DNA of 64,000 nucleotides from the NCBI RefSeq assembly GCF_018130465.1, contig NZ_JAFCKJ010000014.1:1-64000 (forward strand), written 5' to 3'. This stretch comes from Bradyrhizobium canariense (lineage in GTDB: Bacteria > Pseudomonadota > Alphaproteobacteria > Rhizobiales > Xanthobacteraceae). Of this stretch, positions 16,610 through 27,509 are shown in pieces (the stretch's first letter is position 1; the number at the start of each line of letters is the position of its first letter). The position numbers and the translations under genes were made by a program. Below the pieces are notes generated by a model. That model made no database searches. It was not told the origin of the DNA and saw only the letters and a list, made by a program, of their open reading frames with translations.

Positions 16610-17271
16610 GACACGGCCTCCCTGAACGTGGCGGACTGGTGGATCAGCGCGCCGTAACGCGGATGGACGAGATCGAGGGTGAAGCGGAACGCGCCCTCGC
16701 CCAGGTCGCTGTGCGTCACCGTGAGATCGCCCGGGGTCAGCCATCGCGGCAGCGGAATCCACAGGCGTCCAAGCTGGAGGCCGTAGCCGGCGCTGCGAAA
16801 CGTCAGCGTCTGGTCCTCGACCGCGATGCGGAGCGCCATCGAGACGCCGAAGCCGACATATTCCTCGAGCCCGGTCGGGCCGGCAAAACGCTTGGCGGAA
16901 TGGATCACTTGCGGAAAGCCGCGCTTGCGCGCGCAGATGCGCGTCCAGGTCTGGCCGCCGCCCCCGGCATCTTCCGTCACCGTGACGATCATGGGGACGC
17001 CGGTGTCGCGGCCGGTCGGCAATGGGCCGCCGATCAGGCGCGCGGCTTGGGCGAACCACCAGCCGATATCGCTGAAGCCGATCTCGTCGACCACGCCGAC
17101 ATAGACGACGCTGTCGCCGTCGGCGACGCGTTTCGAAAAGCGCCGCCAGGTCGCCAGCGGCAGCCGGCCCCAATCCTCGTCCGACAGCAGCGCGCGGAAG
17201 CGGCGATCGTCGAGCAGTTTGATGTGAGCGGAGGGAGCTGCGTTGGAGCCTGATAATCGAGCCGACGTCAT
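16606..17271 (-). CDS. DUF4166-domain protein
   Basis: A 221-residue protein with the DUF4166 pattern (about 35-215): GVVDEIGFSDIGWWFAQAAR, PMIVTVTEDAGGGGQTWTR, then PLPRWLTP and the terminal HPRYG. The family is often found next to or fused with TIGR01777 epimerases, as here. GGAGGG precedes the chosen ATG 17271. It is the second gene of a three-gene unit: regulator, DUF4166, epimerase. Biochemical role unknown. Confidence 0.88.
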   Translation of the reverse strand: MTSARLSGSNAAPSAHIKLLDDRRFRALLSDEDWGRLPLATWRRFSKRVADGDSVVYVGVVDEIGFSDIGWWFAQAARLIGGPLPTGRDTGVPMIVTVTEDAGGGGQTWTRICARKRGFPQVIHSAKRFAGPTGLEEYVGFGVSMALRIAVEDQTLTFRSAGYGLQLGRLWIPLPRWLTPGDLTVTHSDLGEGAFRFTLDLVHPRYGALIHQSATFREAVS

Positions 17272-17287
17272 CGCACCCTCCTCAGAA

Positions 17288-17845
17288 CTATTTGGCCTTG
17301 CCCAGCGGCAGCAGGTTGGCGATCTTCTCGCCAAGCCGCATCAAGGCGGCCAGCCGCGGCCGCGGCACCTTCAGCATCTGCATGAACCAGTGGTCGGCGA
17401 GTTCGGTGAAGGCGAGCATCTCCTTCAGCCGTTTGCTCGCGACCGGATTGATGGTCGGATCGTCGGCGGCATCGGACACGCAGGCCCTCAGCGCTGTGAT
17501 CGCCGGATCAAGCTCCCGCTCCTTGCGCCGCGCCGCGATTCTGGCAGCGACCTCCCAGATGTCGGTCTCGGCCTCGTAATGGTCGCGGCGATCGCCGAGG
17601 ATCGGGACGCGCCGGATCAGGTTCCAGGCAAGCAGCTCCTTGAGCGAGTTGGAGACGTTGGAGCGGGCCATGCCGAGCGTGTCGGCAATGTCCTCCGCCG
17701 TCATCGGCGCTTCGGTGAGATAGAGCAGCCCGTGGATCTGGCTGACCGAGCGATTGACGCCCCAGCCGTCTCCCATGTCACCCCAATGCAGGATGAAGCG
17801 TTCGACCGCGGCTGGGAGTTTCTTCTTTCCGGTTATTTCTGTCAT
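17288..17845 (-). CDS. GbsR/MarR-family regulator
   Basis: A 185-residue winged-helix regulator. The HTH lies at about 45-75 (TAEDIADTLGMARSNVSNSL), followed by a long helical C-terminal part for dimerisation. It is first in an operon with DUF4166 and TIGR01777 genes (16-bp gap, then 4-bp overlap). Start ATG 17845 lies inside a perfect palindrome, so the protein probably represses its own operon. A TTG at 17887 would extend it by 14 residues but is less likely. Confidence 0.9.
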   Translation of the reverse strand: MTEITGKKKLPAAVERFILHWGDMGDGWGVNRSVSQIHGLLYLTEAPMTAEDIADTLGMARSNVSNSLKELLAWNLIRRVPILGDRRDHYEAETDIWEVAARIAARRKERELDPAITALRACVSDAADDPTINPVASKRLKEMLAFTELADHWFMQMLKVPRPRLAALMRLGEKIANLLPLGKAK

Positions 17846-17855
17846 AACAGAAATA
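17834..17855. promoter_or_regulatory. Palindromic operator over regulator start codon
   Basis: A perfect dyad TATTTCTGT-CATA-ACAGAAATA. It covers the ATG of the GbsR/MarR gene, and no Shine-Dalgarno precedes that ATG, so a near-leaderless transcript is possible. Binding there would block both transcription and ribosome entry. Confidence 0.75.
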
Positions 17856-17999
17856 TCTGACGGACGCGACCGACTGTCAAGGAGCAATCGGCTGGCTTGC
17901 GCCCTGCATACCGGCTCGCGATATTGCTTAAAAATGTTCCAGGCTCGGGGAACAACCCGCCACCTGCGGCGTTTGCTCCCGTCGAGGCAGGGTCCGGGA

Positions 18000-19520
18000 A
18001 TGGTCGAGAAGGTCAGTCAGCAGAGAGACTTGTTCGAGAGCGAACGCAGTTTCCGCCTGTTGGTTGAAGGAGTAGCCGACTACGCCCTCTACATGCTGGA
18101 TCCCACCGGCATCATCACCAGCTGGAACATCGGCGGCGAGCGCATCAAGGGCTATTCTCCCGGGGAGATCCTCGGCCAGCACTTTTCACGTTTCTACACC
18201 GAGACCGACCGCGCCAACGGCAGGCCCGCCCGTGCGCTCGGCATCGCGCGGGAAAAGGGCCGCTACGAGGAGGAAGGCTGGCGCGTCCGCAAGGACGGCA
18301 CCTTCTTCTGGGCGAGCGTCGTGATCGATCCGATCTTTGAGGACGGCGTCCTGGTCGGCTTCGCCAAAATCACGCGCGACATCACCGAGCGCCGCAACAC
18401 CCAGATCAAGCTCGAGGCGATGCAGAAGCAGCTCGCCGAATCCCAGAAGTTCGATGCGCTCGGCCAGCTCACCGGCGGAGTCGCCCACGACTTCAACAAT
18501 CTCCTGATGATCATCAGCGGCAGCCTCCACATGCTGAAGCGAGGGGCCGACGACGAAGCCAAGCTTCAGCGCGCGATCTCGGCCATCGAGACCGCCACCA
18601 AGCGCGGCGCGGCGCTGACCAACCAGCTCCTCACCTTCGCACGACGGCAGAGCGTCAATCCGCAGGCGATCGACTTGGCCGACCGCATCGAGGCGATCCG
18701 CGAGGTGCTCGATGCCGGCGTTGGCAGCTCCGTGGGCCTGGCCTTCGACGTCAGCCGCGAGATTTGGCCGATCAGGACCGACGTCTCCGAGCTCGAGACC
18801 GCGCTGCTCAACCTCGTCATCAACGCCCGCGACGCGATGCCCGACGGCGGCACGGTGACGATCGGTGCGCGCAATCTCGTGCTCGACGAGCCCCCCCTCG
18901 CCGGCGAATTCGTCGCGATCGACATCACCGATACCGGACTCGGGATTCCCTCCGACGTTCTCGACAAGATCTTCGAGCCGTTCTTCACGACCAAGCCTAT
19001 CGGAAAAGGCACTGGCCTCGGTCTCTCCCAGGTGCACGGCTTCGCTCACCAGGCCGACGGCACGGTGCGGGTCGCGAGCACGCTCGGCAAGGGTACGACC
19101 TTCACAATCCTCCTGCCGCGCGGAGAAGACGCACCATCGCGCGAGGCGGCGGCAGAACCGGCGTTCCACGGCAGCGGCACGGTGCTGCTGGTCGAGGACA
19201 ATCCGGACGTCGCCGCCGTCAGCATCGGTCTTCTGGAGCAGCTCGGCTATCAGGTGCGCCGGGTCGCGGACGCCGAAGCCGCCTTGCACGAGATCGAGGA
19301 GAACGGCGTCGATTTCGTGTTCTCGGATATCGTCATGCCCGGCAAGATGGACGGGCTCAGCCTCGCCCATCACCTCCGCCAGATCCGCCCCGGCCTGCCG
19401 ATCCTGCTCGCCACCGGCTACAGCGACGTCGCCGCCGGCGTGCGCGGCGATTTCCCGATCCTGCGCAAGCCCTACGAGATCCACGAATTGAGCGAAGCGA
19501 TCGCCAAGCTGCCGCGGTGA
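18000..19520 (+). CDS. PAS hybrid histidine kinase/response regulator (1)
   Basis: A 506-residue soluble hybrid kinase. One PAS domain (about 18-130, [20 protein letters not shown]), a HisKA segment with the phospho-acceptor His in [14 protein letters not shown] (about 165), an HATPase with [20 protein letters not shown] and [14 protein letters not shown], then a C-terminal receiver (about 390-505) with [10 protein letters not shown], phospho-Asp in [10 protein letters not shown] and K in RKPYE. No membrane segment, so it senses a cytoplasmic cue. It has the same architecture as the protein at 24331-26808. ATG 18000 gives the PAS domain a normal N-terminus. Confidence 0.93.
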   Translation: MVEKVSQQRDLFESERSFRLLVEGVADYALYMLDPTGIITSWNIGGERIKGYSPGEILGQHFSRFYTETDRANGRPARALGIAREKGRYEEEGWRVRKDGTFFWASVVIDPIFEDGVLVGFAKITRDITERRNTQIKLEAMQKQLAESQKFDALGQLTGGVAHDFNNLLMIISGSLHMLKRGADDEAKLQRAISAIETATKRGAALTNQLLTFARRQSVNPQAIDLADRIEAIREVLDAGVGSSVGLAFDVSREIWPIRTDVSELETALLNLVINARDAMPDGGTVTIGARNLVLDEPPLAGEFVAIDITDTGLGIPSDVLDKIFEPFFTTKPIGKGTGLGLSQVHGFAHQADGTVRVASTLGKGTTFTILLPRGEDAPSREAAAEPAFHGSGTVLLVEDNPDVAAVSIGLLEQLGYQVRRVADAEAALHEIEENGVDFVFSDIVMPGKMDGLSLAHHLRQIRPGLPILLATGYSDVAAGVRGDFPILRKPYEIHELSEAIAKLPR

Positions 19521-19528
19521 TTCTTCAG

Positions 19529-19828
19529 CTAGACCGTCGGCAACACCGAGAACGCCTCCCCTGCCCGGCGCAAGTTCAGCTCATCGACGTCGGCCGTCTC
19601 GCTGGTGACGCTGTCTACGCGCGAGGACGGCGGGCCGTGTCGGCACAGCGCAACCATGTCGGCGACGTGGTTCGGCGATCCCGCGAACAGCGCTTCGACG
19701 CTGCCGTCGCGGCGGTTGCGGACCCAGCCTTCGAGACCGCACGTCGTCGCCTGGTACTCGACCCAGGCCCGATAGCCGACGCCCTGCACGCGGCCGCGGA
19801 TCATGACCTGGAGGATCGCCCGGCTCAT
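19529..19828 (-). CDS. acyP: Acylphosphatase
   Basis: A 99-residue acylphosphatase hydrolysing carboxyl-phosphate anhydrides. Both family signatures are present: [20 protein letters not shown] with the catalytic Arg at about 20, and [20 protein letters not shown] with the catalytic Asn at about 38. The ATG overlaps the TGA of the upstream PEP-mutase-family gene (ATGA), indicating translational coupling. Confidence 0.95.
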   Translation of the reverse strand: MSRAILQVMIRGRVQGVGYRAWVEYQATTCGLEGWVRNRRDGSVEALFAGSPNHVADMVALCRHGPPSSRVDSVTSETADVDELNLRRAGEAFSVLPTV

Positions 19829-20691
19829 TTTTTCAATCCGAGAACATCGGCGCTGCGCGCCTTGACGTCGGCTTCGCGCATGACGCGGCTGGTCAGGTCC
19901 GACGATGGGAGACCTCTAAGATTCTTCGGCGCAGTGCCGTCGCGCAGCGCCTTCTGCGTCTCGTAGACGGCCTGCGTCGCGGCCGCGATCGGCGCGTGGC
20001 CCTGGAGCGCGATGCGCACGCGCTGGCCAGTGAGATAATCGAGCACGTTCAATTCCTCCGGTGCGCCGCCGAGCACGATCGGCAGGTGCGTGGCGGATGC
20101 GACCGCCTCGAGCTCGGCGCGCGACTTGATGCCGGTGAAGAACAGCGCATCGACGCCGGCGGCCTCATAGGCCCTGGCGCGGCGGATCGCATCCTCGATC
20201 GAGCTGATCGAGGCCGCACCGGTGCGACCCATGATGACGAGCGAGGGATCGCCGCGGCCGTCGAGTGCCGCCTTCATCTTGCCGACGCCCTCCTCCAGCG
20301 AGATCAGCTGCGTCTTCGTTTCGCCGAAGCCCGCCGGCAGCAGCGTGTCCTCGATGGTGAGGCCGGCGGCGCCCGCCGTCTCCAGCTCCTGCACCGTGCG
20401 GCGCACGTTGAGCGCATTGCCATAGCCGTGATCGGCATCGACCAGCACCGGAAGTGCCGCCGCACGCGACATCCGCCGCATCTGCTCGGCAAGCTCGGTG
20501 AGCGTGATCAGCGTGATGTCGGGGTCGCCGAGCACCGCGAGCGAAGCCACCGAGCCGCCGAACATGCCGAGCGGGAAACCGAGATCCTCGGCGATACGGA
20601 TCGAGATGGCGTCGTAGACCGAGCCGGGATGGACGCAAGTCCCGCCCGACAGGATCGATCGCAGTTTTTCGCGACGGGAACGAAAGGCCAT
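19825..20691 (-). CDS. Isocitrate lyase/PEP mutase-family enzyme, oxaloacetate decarboxylase type
   Basis: A 288-residue cytoplasmic TIM-barrel enzyme of the isocitrate lyase/phosphoenolpyruvate mutase superfamily. Motifs: [20 protein letters not shown] at the N-terminus, [15 protein letters not shown] for Mg2+ binding, and [13 protein letters not shown]. The lyase KKCGH motif is missing, which excludes isocitrate lyase. Length and the [14 protein letters not shown] segment fit the oxaloacetate decarboxylase branch known from proteobacteria. It is first in a two-gene unit with acyP. The specific reaction is inferred from the family branch. Confidence 0.83.
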   Translation of the reverse strand: MAFRSRREKLRSILSGGTCVHPGSVYDAISIRIAEDLGFPLGMFGGSVASLAVLGDPDITLITLTELAEQMRRMSRAAALPVLVDADHGYGNALNVRRTVQELETAGAAGLTIEDTLLPAGFGETKTQLISLEEGVGKMKAALDGRGDPSLVIMGRTGAASISSIEDAIRRARAYEAAGVDALFFTGIKSRAELEAVASATHLPIVLGGAPEELNVLDYLTGQRVRIALQGHAPIAAATQAVYETQKALRDGTAPKNLRGLPSSDLTSRVMREADVKARSADVLGLKK

Positions 20692-20726
20692 GGTGATGTC
20701 TCGGTTAGTGCGAATTGCGTCCCGCC

Positions 20727-20848
20727 GTCGTCCTGGCGAAAGCCAGGACCCATTACCACAATTGGATATGGTGACAGAGAATGACGGCCACCATCGCCGT
20801 CAACAACTACTCCCTGGGGTAATGGGTCCTGGCTTTCGCCAGGACGAC
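20727..20848. repeat. Dispersed inverted-repeat element R2, copy a
   Basis: A 122-bp element with perfect 31-bp terminal inverted repeats at 20727-20757 and 20818-20848 (outer sequence GTCGTCCTGGCGAAAGCC). Each arm contains its own small hairpin (TCCTGGC-GAAA-GCCAGGA). The inner 60 bp holds CTCCCTGGGG, also found in copy b at 26816-26931. It lies just upstream of the PEP-mutase-family gene and downstream of pccA. Confidence 0.92.
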
Positions 20849-20858
20849 ATTGAGGCCC

Positions 20859-22874
<2,016 letters not shown>

Positions 22875-23046
22875 GCTTTTCTTGAGTCTCGACCTTGGGC
22901 GGGACCCATCCCTGGCCGTTGGGGCCTATGGGATGGGCCGTGTGGCTCCCGTGGTACATCAAAATCGGCCGGAGGCAACGGTCAAAATCCGGGTCCTCTG
23001 GCGTACCAGCGCAAGACCGAAACGGGCCTGGCGGGCCCCGGACGGG

Positions 23047-24117
23047 CTACGGCTTCCCGGGCTTGGCCACGTTCCGGACCAGGCCGTGAATGAAGCCGAG
23101 CTTGTCGACAACGGTCGGCGAGAGGATGAACGGATAGAGGTCGCGCATGCCCATGGCGCGGTTGACGCTGTTCATGGCGAAGGTGAAGGGCAGCCATGCG
23201 TTGACGATCGCCTCGACGTCCCTCGCCTCGTAAGGGTTGAAGCGGATGCGCGTCGTCAACTCCCCGTCGCGGTCGACCTTGGGGCGCACCTCCATGCCGA
23301 ACTCGGAGGCCATCTCCAGGGTGTCGACGATGTGGAGATAGTGCGCCCAGGTTTCGGCGAAATCCTCCCAGGGATGCATGGTCGCATAGGCCGAGACGTA
23401 GTTCTGCTGCCAGTCCGGCGGCGCGCCTTCGGCATAGTGGCGCTGCAAGGCCTGGCCGTAATCGGCGGAATCGTCGCCGAACACGGCGCGGCATTCGTCC
23501 AGCTTGCCGCCGTCGCGCACCAGCACGTCCCAGAAATAGTGCCCGACCTCGTGGCGGAAATGCCCAAGCAGCGTCCGGTAGGGCTCGCCCATCTCCAGCC
23601 TGCGCCGCTCGCGCTCGATGTCGTCGGTCTCGGTCAGCGCGATCGTGATCAGGCCGTTGTCGTGGCCAGTCAGAACCTTCTGCCCGCTCTGCGGATCGTC
23701 GGCGAGGAAATTGAAGATCAGGCCGTGTTCGGGATTGTCCTGCCGGGTCTGGAGCGGCAGCTTCCAGCGGATCAGGGAATAGAACAGCCGGTGCTTCGCC
23801 ACCTCCAGCTCGCGCCAGCCGGCGAGTTGCGCCTGATCCGACAGGTCCGGCACGATGCCGTTGTGGCGGCAGGCGCGGCAATAGCCGGTGGTATCACCTG
23901 CATCCGTCAGCCAGTTGCAGGAATCATATTCGGCATTGCGGCACGGCATGCGTCCCCTGCCCTTGTCGGCGAGCGTGGCCCAGACCTCGCCGTCGGGCTC
24001 GATCGCTGACATCGTCTCCTTTTCGGGTAGGAAGGCGACCCGATGGCCGCAGCGTTCGCAGGCGCGGTTCTCGAAATACAGGACGTTGCCGCAGGCCTGG
24101 CAGACAAAGAGCTTCAA
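23047..24117 (-). CDS. Zinc-ribbon putative metallopeptidase
   Basis: A 356-residue soluble protein. The N-terminus is a zinc ribbon (CQACGNVLYFENRACERCG, about 6-24), with further Cys pairs at MPCRNAEYDSCNW and CRACR. The core holds HEVGHYFW (about 189-196), an HExxH zinc-peptidase motif, with a downstream EDFAETWAHYLH segment that could give the third ligand. The protein is predicted cytoplasmic. Members of this family are annotated as putative zinc-binding peptidases without known substrates. It is divergent from the hybrid kinase at 24331. Confidence 0.85.
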   Translation of the reverse strand: MKLFVCQACGNVLYFENRACERCGHRVAFLPEKETMSAIEPDGEVWATLADKGRGRMPCRNAEYDSCNWLTDAGDTTGYCRACRHNGIVPDLSDQAQLAGWRELEVAKHRLFYSLIRWKLPLQTRQDNPEHGLIFNFLADDPQSGQKVLTGHDNGLITIALTETDDIERERRRLEMGEPYRTLLGHFRHEVGHYFWDVLVRDGGKLDECRAVFGDDSADYGQALQRHYAEGAPPDWQQNYVSAYATMHPWEDFAETWAHYLHIVDTLEMASEFGMEVRPKVDRDGELTTRIRFNPYEARDVEAIVNAWLPFTFAMNSVNRAMGMRDLYPFILSPTVVDKLGFIHGLVRNVAKPGKP

Positions 24118-24193
24118 GATTTAGCCTCTTCGGAATGGGAGTTTTTTGAATGAAAGTTGTGGCGCCTCGCAGATACGCGCGCGGGGGCTCATC

Positions 24194-24210
24194 GTTCCAA
24201 TGTTCGGAAC
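24194..24210. promoter_or_regulatory. Inverted repeat in divergent promoter
   Basis: GTTCC-AATGTTC-GGAAC between the metallopeptidase and hybrid-kinase genes: a 5-bp perfect dyad with 7-bp spacer. It could bind a regulator controlling either side. No regulator gene is adjacent. Confidence 0.35.
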
Positions 24211-24330
24211 AAATAGCCAGACCCGGCGTTCGTTCATACCAACCACACTGCATTCGGCGACGCCTTTCTTTCCATATTCCCTTTGAGCAATGGCCTTCAC
24301 GCTTCGTCTGTGTGAATATCGGTCCGCCAC

Positions 24331-26808
24331 GTGCGCTCTCGCATCACAACGGCCAACGCCTTGAACGATCCTTTGCCCGAGACCATCGCCGCCGAAAGGC
24401 TGCGCCAGCACCTGGAAGACGTCGCGCGCGAGCGCGACAACGCCTATCGCGCGCTCCAGGAGCGCGAAGCCGAGCTAGCGCGCATCCAGCGCATCGGCAA
24501 GGTCGGCGGTCTCGAGGTCGACTTCCGCGAAGGCTTCAAGAACCGCCGTTCGCCGGAATATCTGATGCTCCACGGCCTGCCGCCTGAGGCCGCCGACGAG
24601 TCGCACGAGGACTGGATCAATCGCATTCATCCCGACGACCGGGACGCGACCGTCAGACATTTCCTCGAGGCGCTGGCCGGCACCAGCGAAGACTACACCG
24701 CCGAATACCGCATCATCCGTCCGAGCGACGGCGAGACCCGCTGGATCCGCGTCGTCGCCAAGATCGAGCGCGACGGCGACGGCCGCGCCATCCGCCTCGT
24801 GGGCGCCCATATCGACGTCACCGACCAGATGCTGGTGCGCGAGACCCTGCGCGAGAGCGAGGAGCGCTTCCGGCTGATCGCCGACAGCGCGCCGGTGCCG
24901 ATCTGGGTCACGAAACTCGACCGCACACGGTCCTTTGCCAACCAGGCCTATGTCGATTTCGTCGGCCTGCCCTACGACCAGGCGATTGCCTTCGACTGGC
25001 GCAAGGTGCTGCATCCGGACGACCTGCCGCATGTGCTGCAGCAGTCCGTCCAGGGTGAAGCATCGCTCAAACCGTTCGTGCTGGAAGCCCGCTACAAGAA
25101 CGCCGACGGCGAATGGCGCTGGCTGCGTTCGGAATCGCAGCCGCGCTGGGACCCGACCGGCAGGCACATCGGCTTCATCGGCGTCGCCCATGACATCACG
25201 GTGGCCAAGCAGGCCGAGATCGAGCTCCGGCAGCTCAACGAGACGCTGGAAGAACGCATCGTCCAGCGCACCGCCGAGCTCGAATCCAACGAGGCGCGGC
25301 TGCGTGCGATCCTGGAGACCAGCAACCAGTATCAGGGCCTCGTCAATCTCAGGGGCGAGCTGCTTTACGCCAACACGACCGTGCTCGACGCCATCAAGGC
25401 GAGCTCTGCGGACGTGATTGGAAAGCCGTTGTGGCAGACGCCCTGGTTCAGCACGACGGAGGGCATGAGCGCGCGGGTGCGCGAGGCCTTCGACACCGTG
25501 CTCAAAGGCGAAGCCGTGCGGCTGGAGATGCGCCTGCGCCTTCCCGTCGGCGAGCGCGATTTCGAGTTCGGCATGCGCCCGGTGCTCGACCGCCACGGCA
25601 ACATCACCGGCGCGGTGCCCGAGGCGGTGGACATCACCGAGCGCCGCCGCGGCGAGGAAGCGCTGCGGCAATCGCAGAAGATGGAGGCGATCGGCCAGCT
25701 CACCGGCGGCGTCGCGCACGACTTCAACAATCTGCTCACCATCATCCGCTCGGCCACTGATTTCCTGCGCCGCCGCGAACTGCCGGAGGAGCGCCGCCGC
25801 CGCTATGTCGATGCCATCTCCGACACCGTCGAGCGTGCCTCCAAGCTGACCGCCCAGCTGCTGGCGTTTGCACGGCGGCAGCCGTTGAAACCGCAGATCT
25901 TCAACGTCGGCAGCCAGGTTGAAGGCGTCGCGCAACTGGTCCGCCCGCTGGTCGGTGGCCGCATCGAAATCGCGGTGGAGGTTCATGATGGCGACTGCTT
26001 CACGGTCGCCGATATCGCGCAATTCGAGACCGCGCTGATCAACCTCGCCATCAACGCCCGCGACGCCATGGACGGCGAAGGCCGCCTCACCATCGCAGTC
26101 CGGAAAGTTCAGGGCATCCCCAGCCTGCGCGCGCAATCGGCGCGCGGCGGCGACTATGTCGCGATCTCGGTCGCCGACACCGGCAGCGGCATCGCGCCGG
26201 AAAACATCGAGACCATCTTCGAACCGTTCTTCACCACCAAGGAGGTCGGCAAGGGCACCGGCCTCGGCCTGAGCCAGGCCTTCGGCTTCGCGAAGCAGTC
26301 CGAGGGCGACATCGCCGTGACGAGCACGCAGGGTGAAGGCGCGACCTTCACCATCTATCTGCCGCAGGCGCAGAGCCCCGCGACGGATCAGGAAGCCGCA
26401 GCGCTGACCTATGAGGCCGCGGCCACCGGGCGCGGCTATCGCGTGCTGGTGGTGGAAGACGATGACGAGGTCGGCCGCTTCTCCACGGAGCTCCTGGAAG
26501 ACCTCGGCTATGTCGTCCGCCGCGTCGCCAACGCCAATGCGGCTCTCGCCATCCTCGGCGAGAACGAGTTCGCCGTCGACCTGGTCTTCTCCGACGTCAT
26601 CATGCCCGGCATGAACGGCGTCGAGCTCGCCGGCATCATCCGCGAACGCTATCCGGGGCTGCCCGTCGTGCTCACCTCTGGTTACAGCAACGTTCTCGCC
26701 GAGAACGCCCATCGCGGTTTCGAGCTGATCCAGAAGCCGTATTCGGTGGAATCGCTGTCGCGCATTTTGCGCAAGGCGATCACGACAAAGCTGTCGGTGA
26801 CGCGGTGA
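24331..26808 (+). CDS. Multi-PAS hybrid histidine kinase/response regulator (2)
   Basis: An 825-residue soluble sensor. An N-terminal helix (about 10-50) precedes three PAS domains (about 55-160, 165-300, 325-440) with PAC-type ends such as AHIDVTDQ, AHDITVAKQ and AVDITERRR. HisKA follows with the same [14 protein letters not shown] phospho-acceptor block (about 465), HATPase ([31 protein letters not shown]) and a C-terminal receiver (about 700-820; phospho-Asp in VFSDVIMPG, Lys in QKPYS). The start is a GTG at 24331; no later Met would retain the first helix. It has no dedicated response regulator beside it. Confidence 0.92.
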   Translation: MRSRITTANALNDPLPETIAAERLRQHLEDVARERDNAYRALQEREAELARIQRIGKVGGLEVDFREGFKNRRSPEYLMLHGLPPEAADESHEDWINRIHPDDRDATVRHFLEALAGTSEDYTAEYRIIRPSDGETRWIRVVAKIERDGDGRAIRLVGAHIDVTDQMLVRETLRESEERFRLIADSAPVPIWVTKLDRTRSFANQAYVDFVGLPYDQAIAFDWRKVLHPDDLPHVLQQSVQGEASLKPFVLEARYKNADGEWRWLRSESQPRWDPTGRHIGFIGVAHDITVAKQAEIELRQLNETLEERIVQRTAELESNEARLRAILETSNQYQGLVNLRGELLYANTTVLDAIKASSADVIGKPLWQTPWFSTTEGMSARVREAFDTVLKGEAVRLEMRLRLPVGERDFEFGMRPVLDRHGNITGAVPEAVDITERRRGEEALRQSQKMEAIGQLTGGVAHDFNNLLTIIRSATDFLRRRELPEERRRRYVDAISDTVERASKLTAQLLAFARRQPLKPQIFNVGSQVEGVAQLVRPLVGGRIEIAVEVHDGDCFTVADIAQFETALINLAINARDAMDGEGRLTIAVRKVQGIPSLRAQSARGGDYVAISVADTGSGIAPENIETIFEPFFTTKEVGKGTGLGLSQAFGFAKQSEGDIAVTSTQGEGATFTIYLPQAQSPATDQEAAALTYEAAATGRGYRVLVVEDDDEVGRFSTELLEDLGYVVRRVANANAALAILGENEFAVDLVFSDVIMPGMNGVELAGIIRERYPGLPVVLTSGYSNVLAENAHRGFELIQKPYSVESLSRILRKAITTKLSVTR

Positions 26809-26815
26809 GCTTCTT

Positions 26816-26931
26816 GTCGTCCCGGCGAAGGCCGGGACCCATACCGCGTGATCTCTCTTGTGGCACAAGCAACGTCGTTCTTCGCAAAACTCCTCCCTGG
26901 GGTTATGGGTCCCGGCCTTCGCCGGGACGAC
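26816..26931. repeat. Dispersed inverted-repeat element R2, copy b
   Basis: A 116-bp element with perfect 28-bp terminal inverted repeats at 26816-26843 and 26904-26931 (outer GTCGTCCCGGCGAAGGCC). It shares layout and the inner CTCCCTGGGG with copy a. It begins 8 bp after the hybrid-kinase stop codon and may serve as its terminator. Confidence 0.92.
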
Positions 26932-26988
26932 GGCTGGGGACTTGGCAAGCTGCGATCCGCACGACGACCAAACGAAAGTAAGACGCTC

Positions 26989-27429
26989 GTGAAACCCGCC
27001 TTCCTCTCCGCCTGGCAGATTTGGGCGCTGCTCTCCGCCTGCTTTGCGGCGCTGACTGCGATCTTCGCCAAGATCGGTGTCGAGAACATCAATCCGGATC
27101 TGGCGACGTTCATCCGCACCATCGTGGTACTGCTTGCCTTCTCGGTGCTGCTGGTCTTCACAGGGCAATTCGCCGTGCCGTCAGAAGTCTCGTCGAAGAC
27201 CTGGCTATTCTTGGTGCTGTCGGGACTTGCGACCGGTGCGTCATGGCTATGTTATTTTCGCGCGCTGAAGCTCGGCCCCGCCACGCTGGTGGCGCCGATC
27301 GACAAGCTCAGCGTCGTGCTCGTGGCCCTGTTCGCATTCGCCTTTCTCGGCGAGCGGCCGACGGCCCAAGGCTGGGTCGGCATCGCCATGATCGGCGCCG
27401 GCGCGGTGCTGCTGGCGGTCAAGTTTTGA
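26989..27429 (+). CDS. Small EamA/DMT-type transporter
   Basis: A 146-residue membrane protein with about five helices forming a single EamA domain (half the size of a usual ten-helix DMT exporter). Typical segments: FAALTAIFAKIGVENINPDL, GLATGASWLCYFRALKLGPA, and FLGERPTAQGWVGIAMIGAG. It probably works as a dimer. I start at GTG 26989; an in-frame ATG at 26848 would translate the R2 repeat. The substrate is unknown. Confidence 0.85.
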   Translation: MKPAFLSAWQIWALLSACFAALTAIFAKIGVENINPDLATFIRTIVVLLAFSVLLVFTGQFAVPSEVSSKTWLFLVLSGLATGASWLCYFRALKLGPATLVAPIDKLSVVLVALFAFAFLGERPTAQGWVGIAMIGAGAVLLAVKF

Positions 27430-27509
27430 GGAGCCCTCCGATCCGTGGAACCAGGCCGGCATCACGACGGTTGCTGCCGGGGCGAATTTGAGCCTCGATC
27501 GAGAGACCG

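Noticed and set aside
15173-17173. A longer reading of the TIGR01777 protein starting at 17173 (666 codons)
   Set aside because: The first 188 codons are an out-of-frame reading of the DUF4166 gene; the ATG at 16609 with an ATGA overlap is the natural start.
24475-27168. An 897-codon open frame on the minus strand opposite the second hybrid kinase
   Set aside because: It mirrors the kinase gene, has Arg/Asp/His-rich composition typical of antisense frames in high-GC DNA, and shows no domain or ribosome site.
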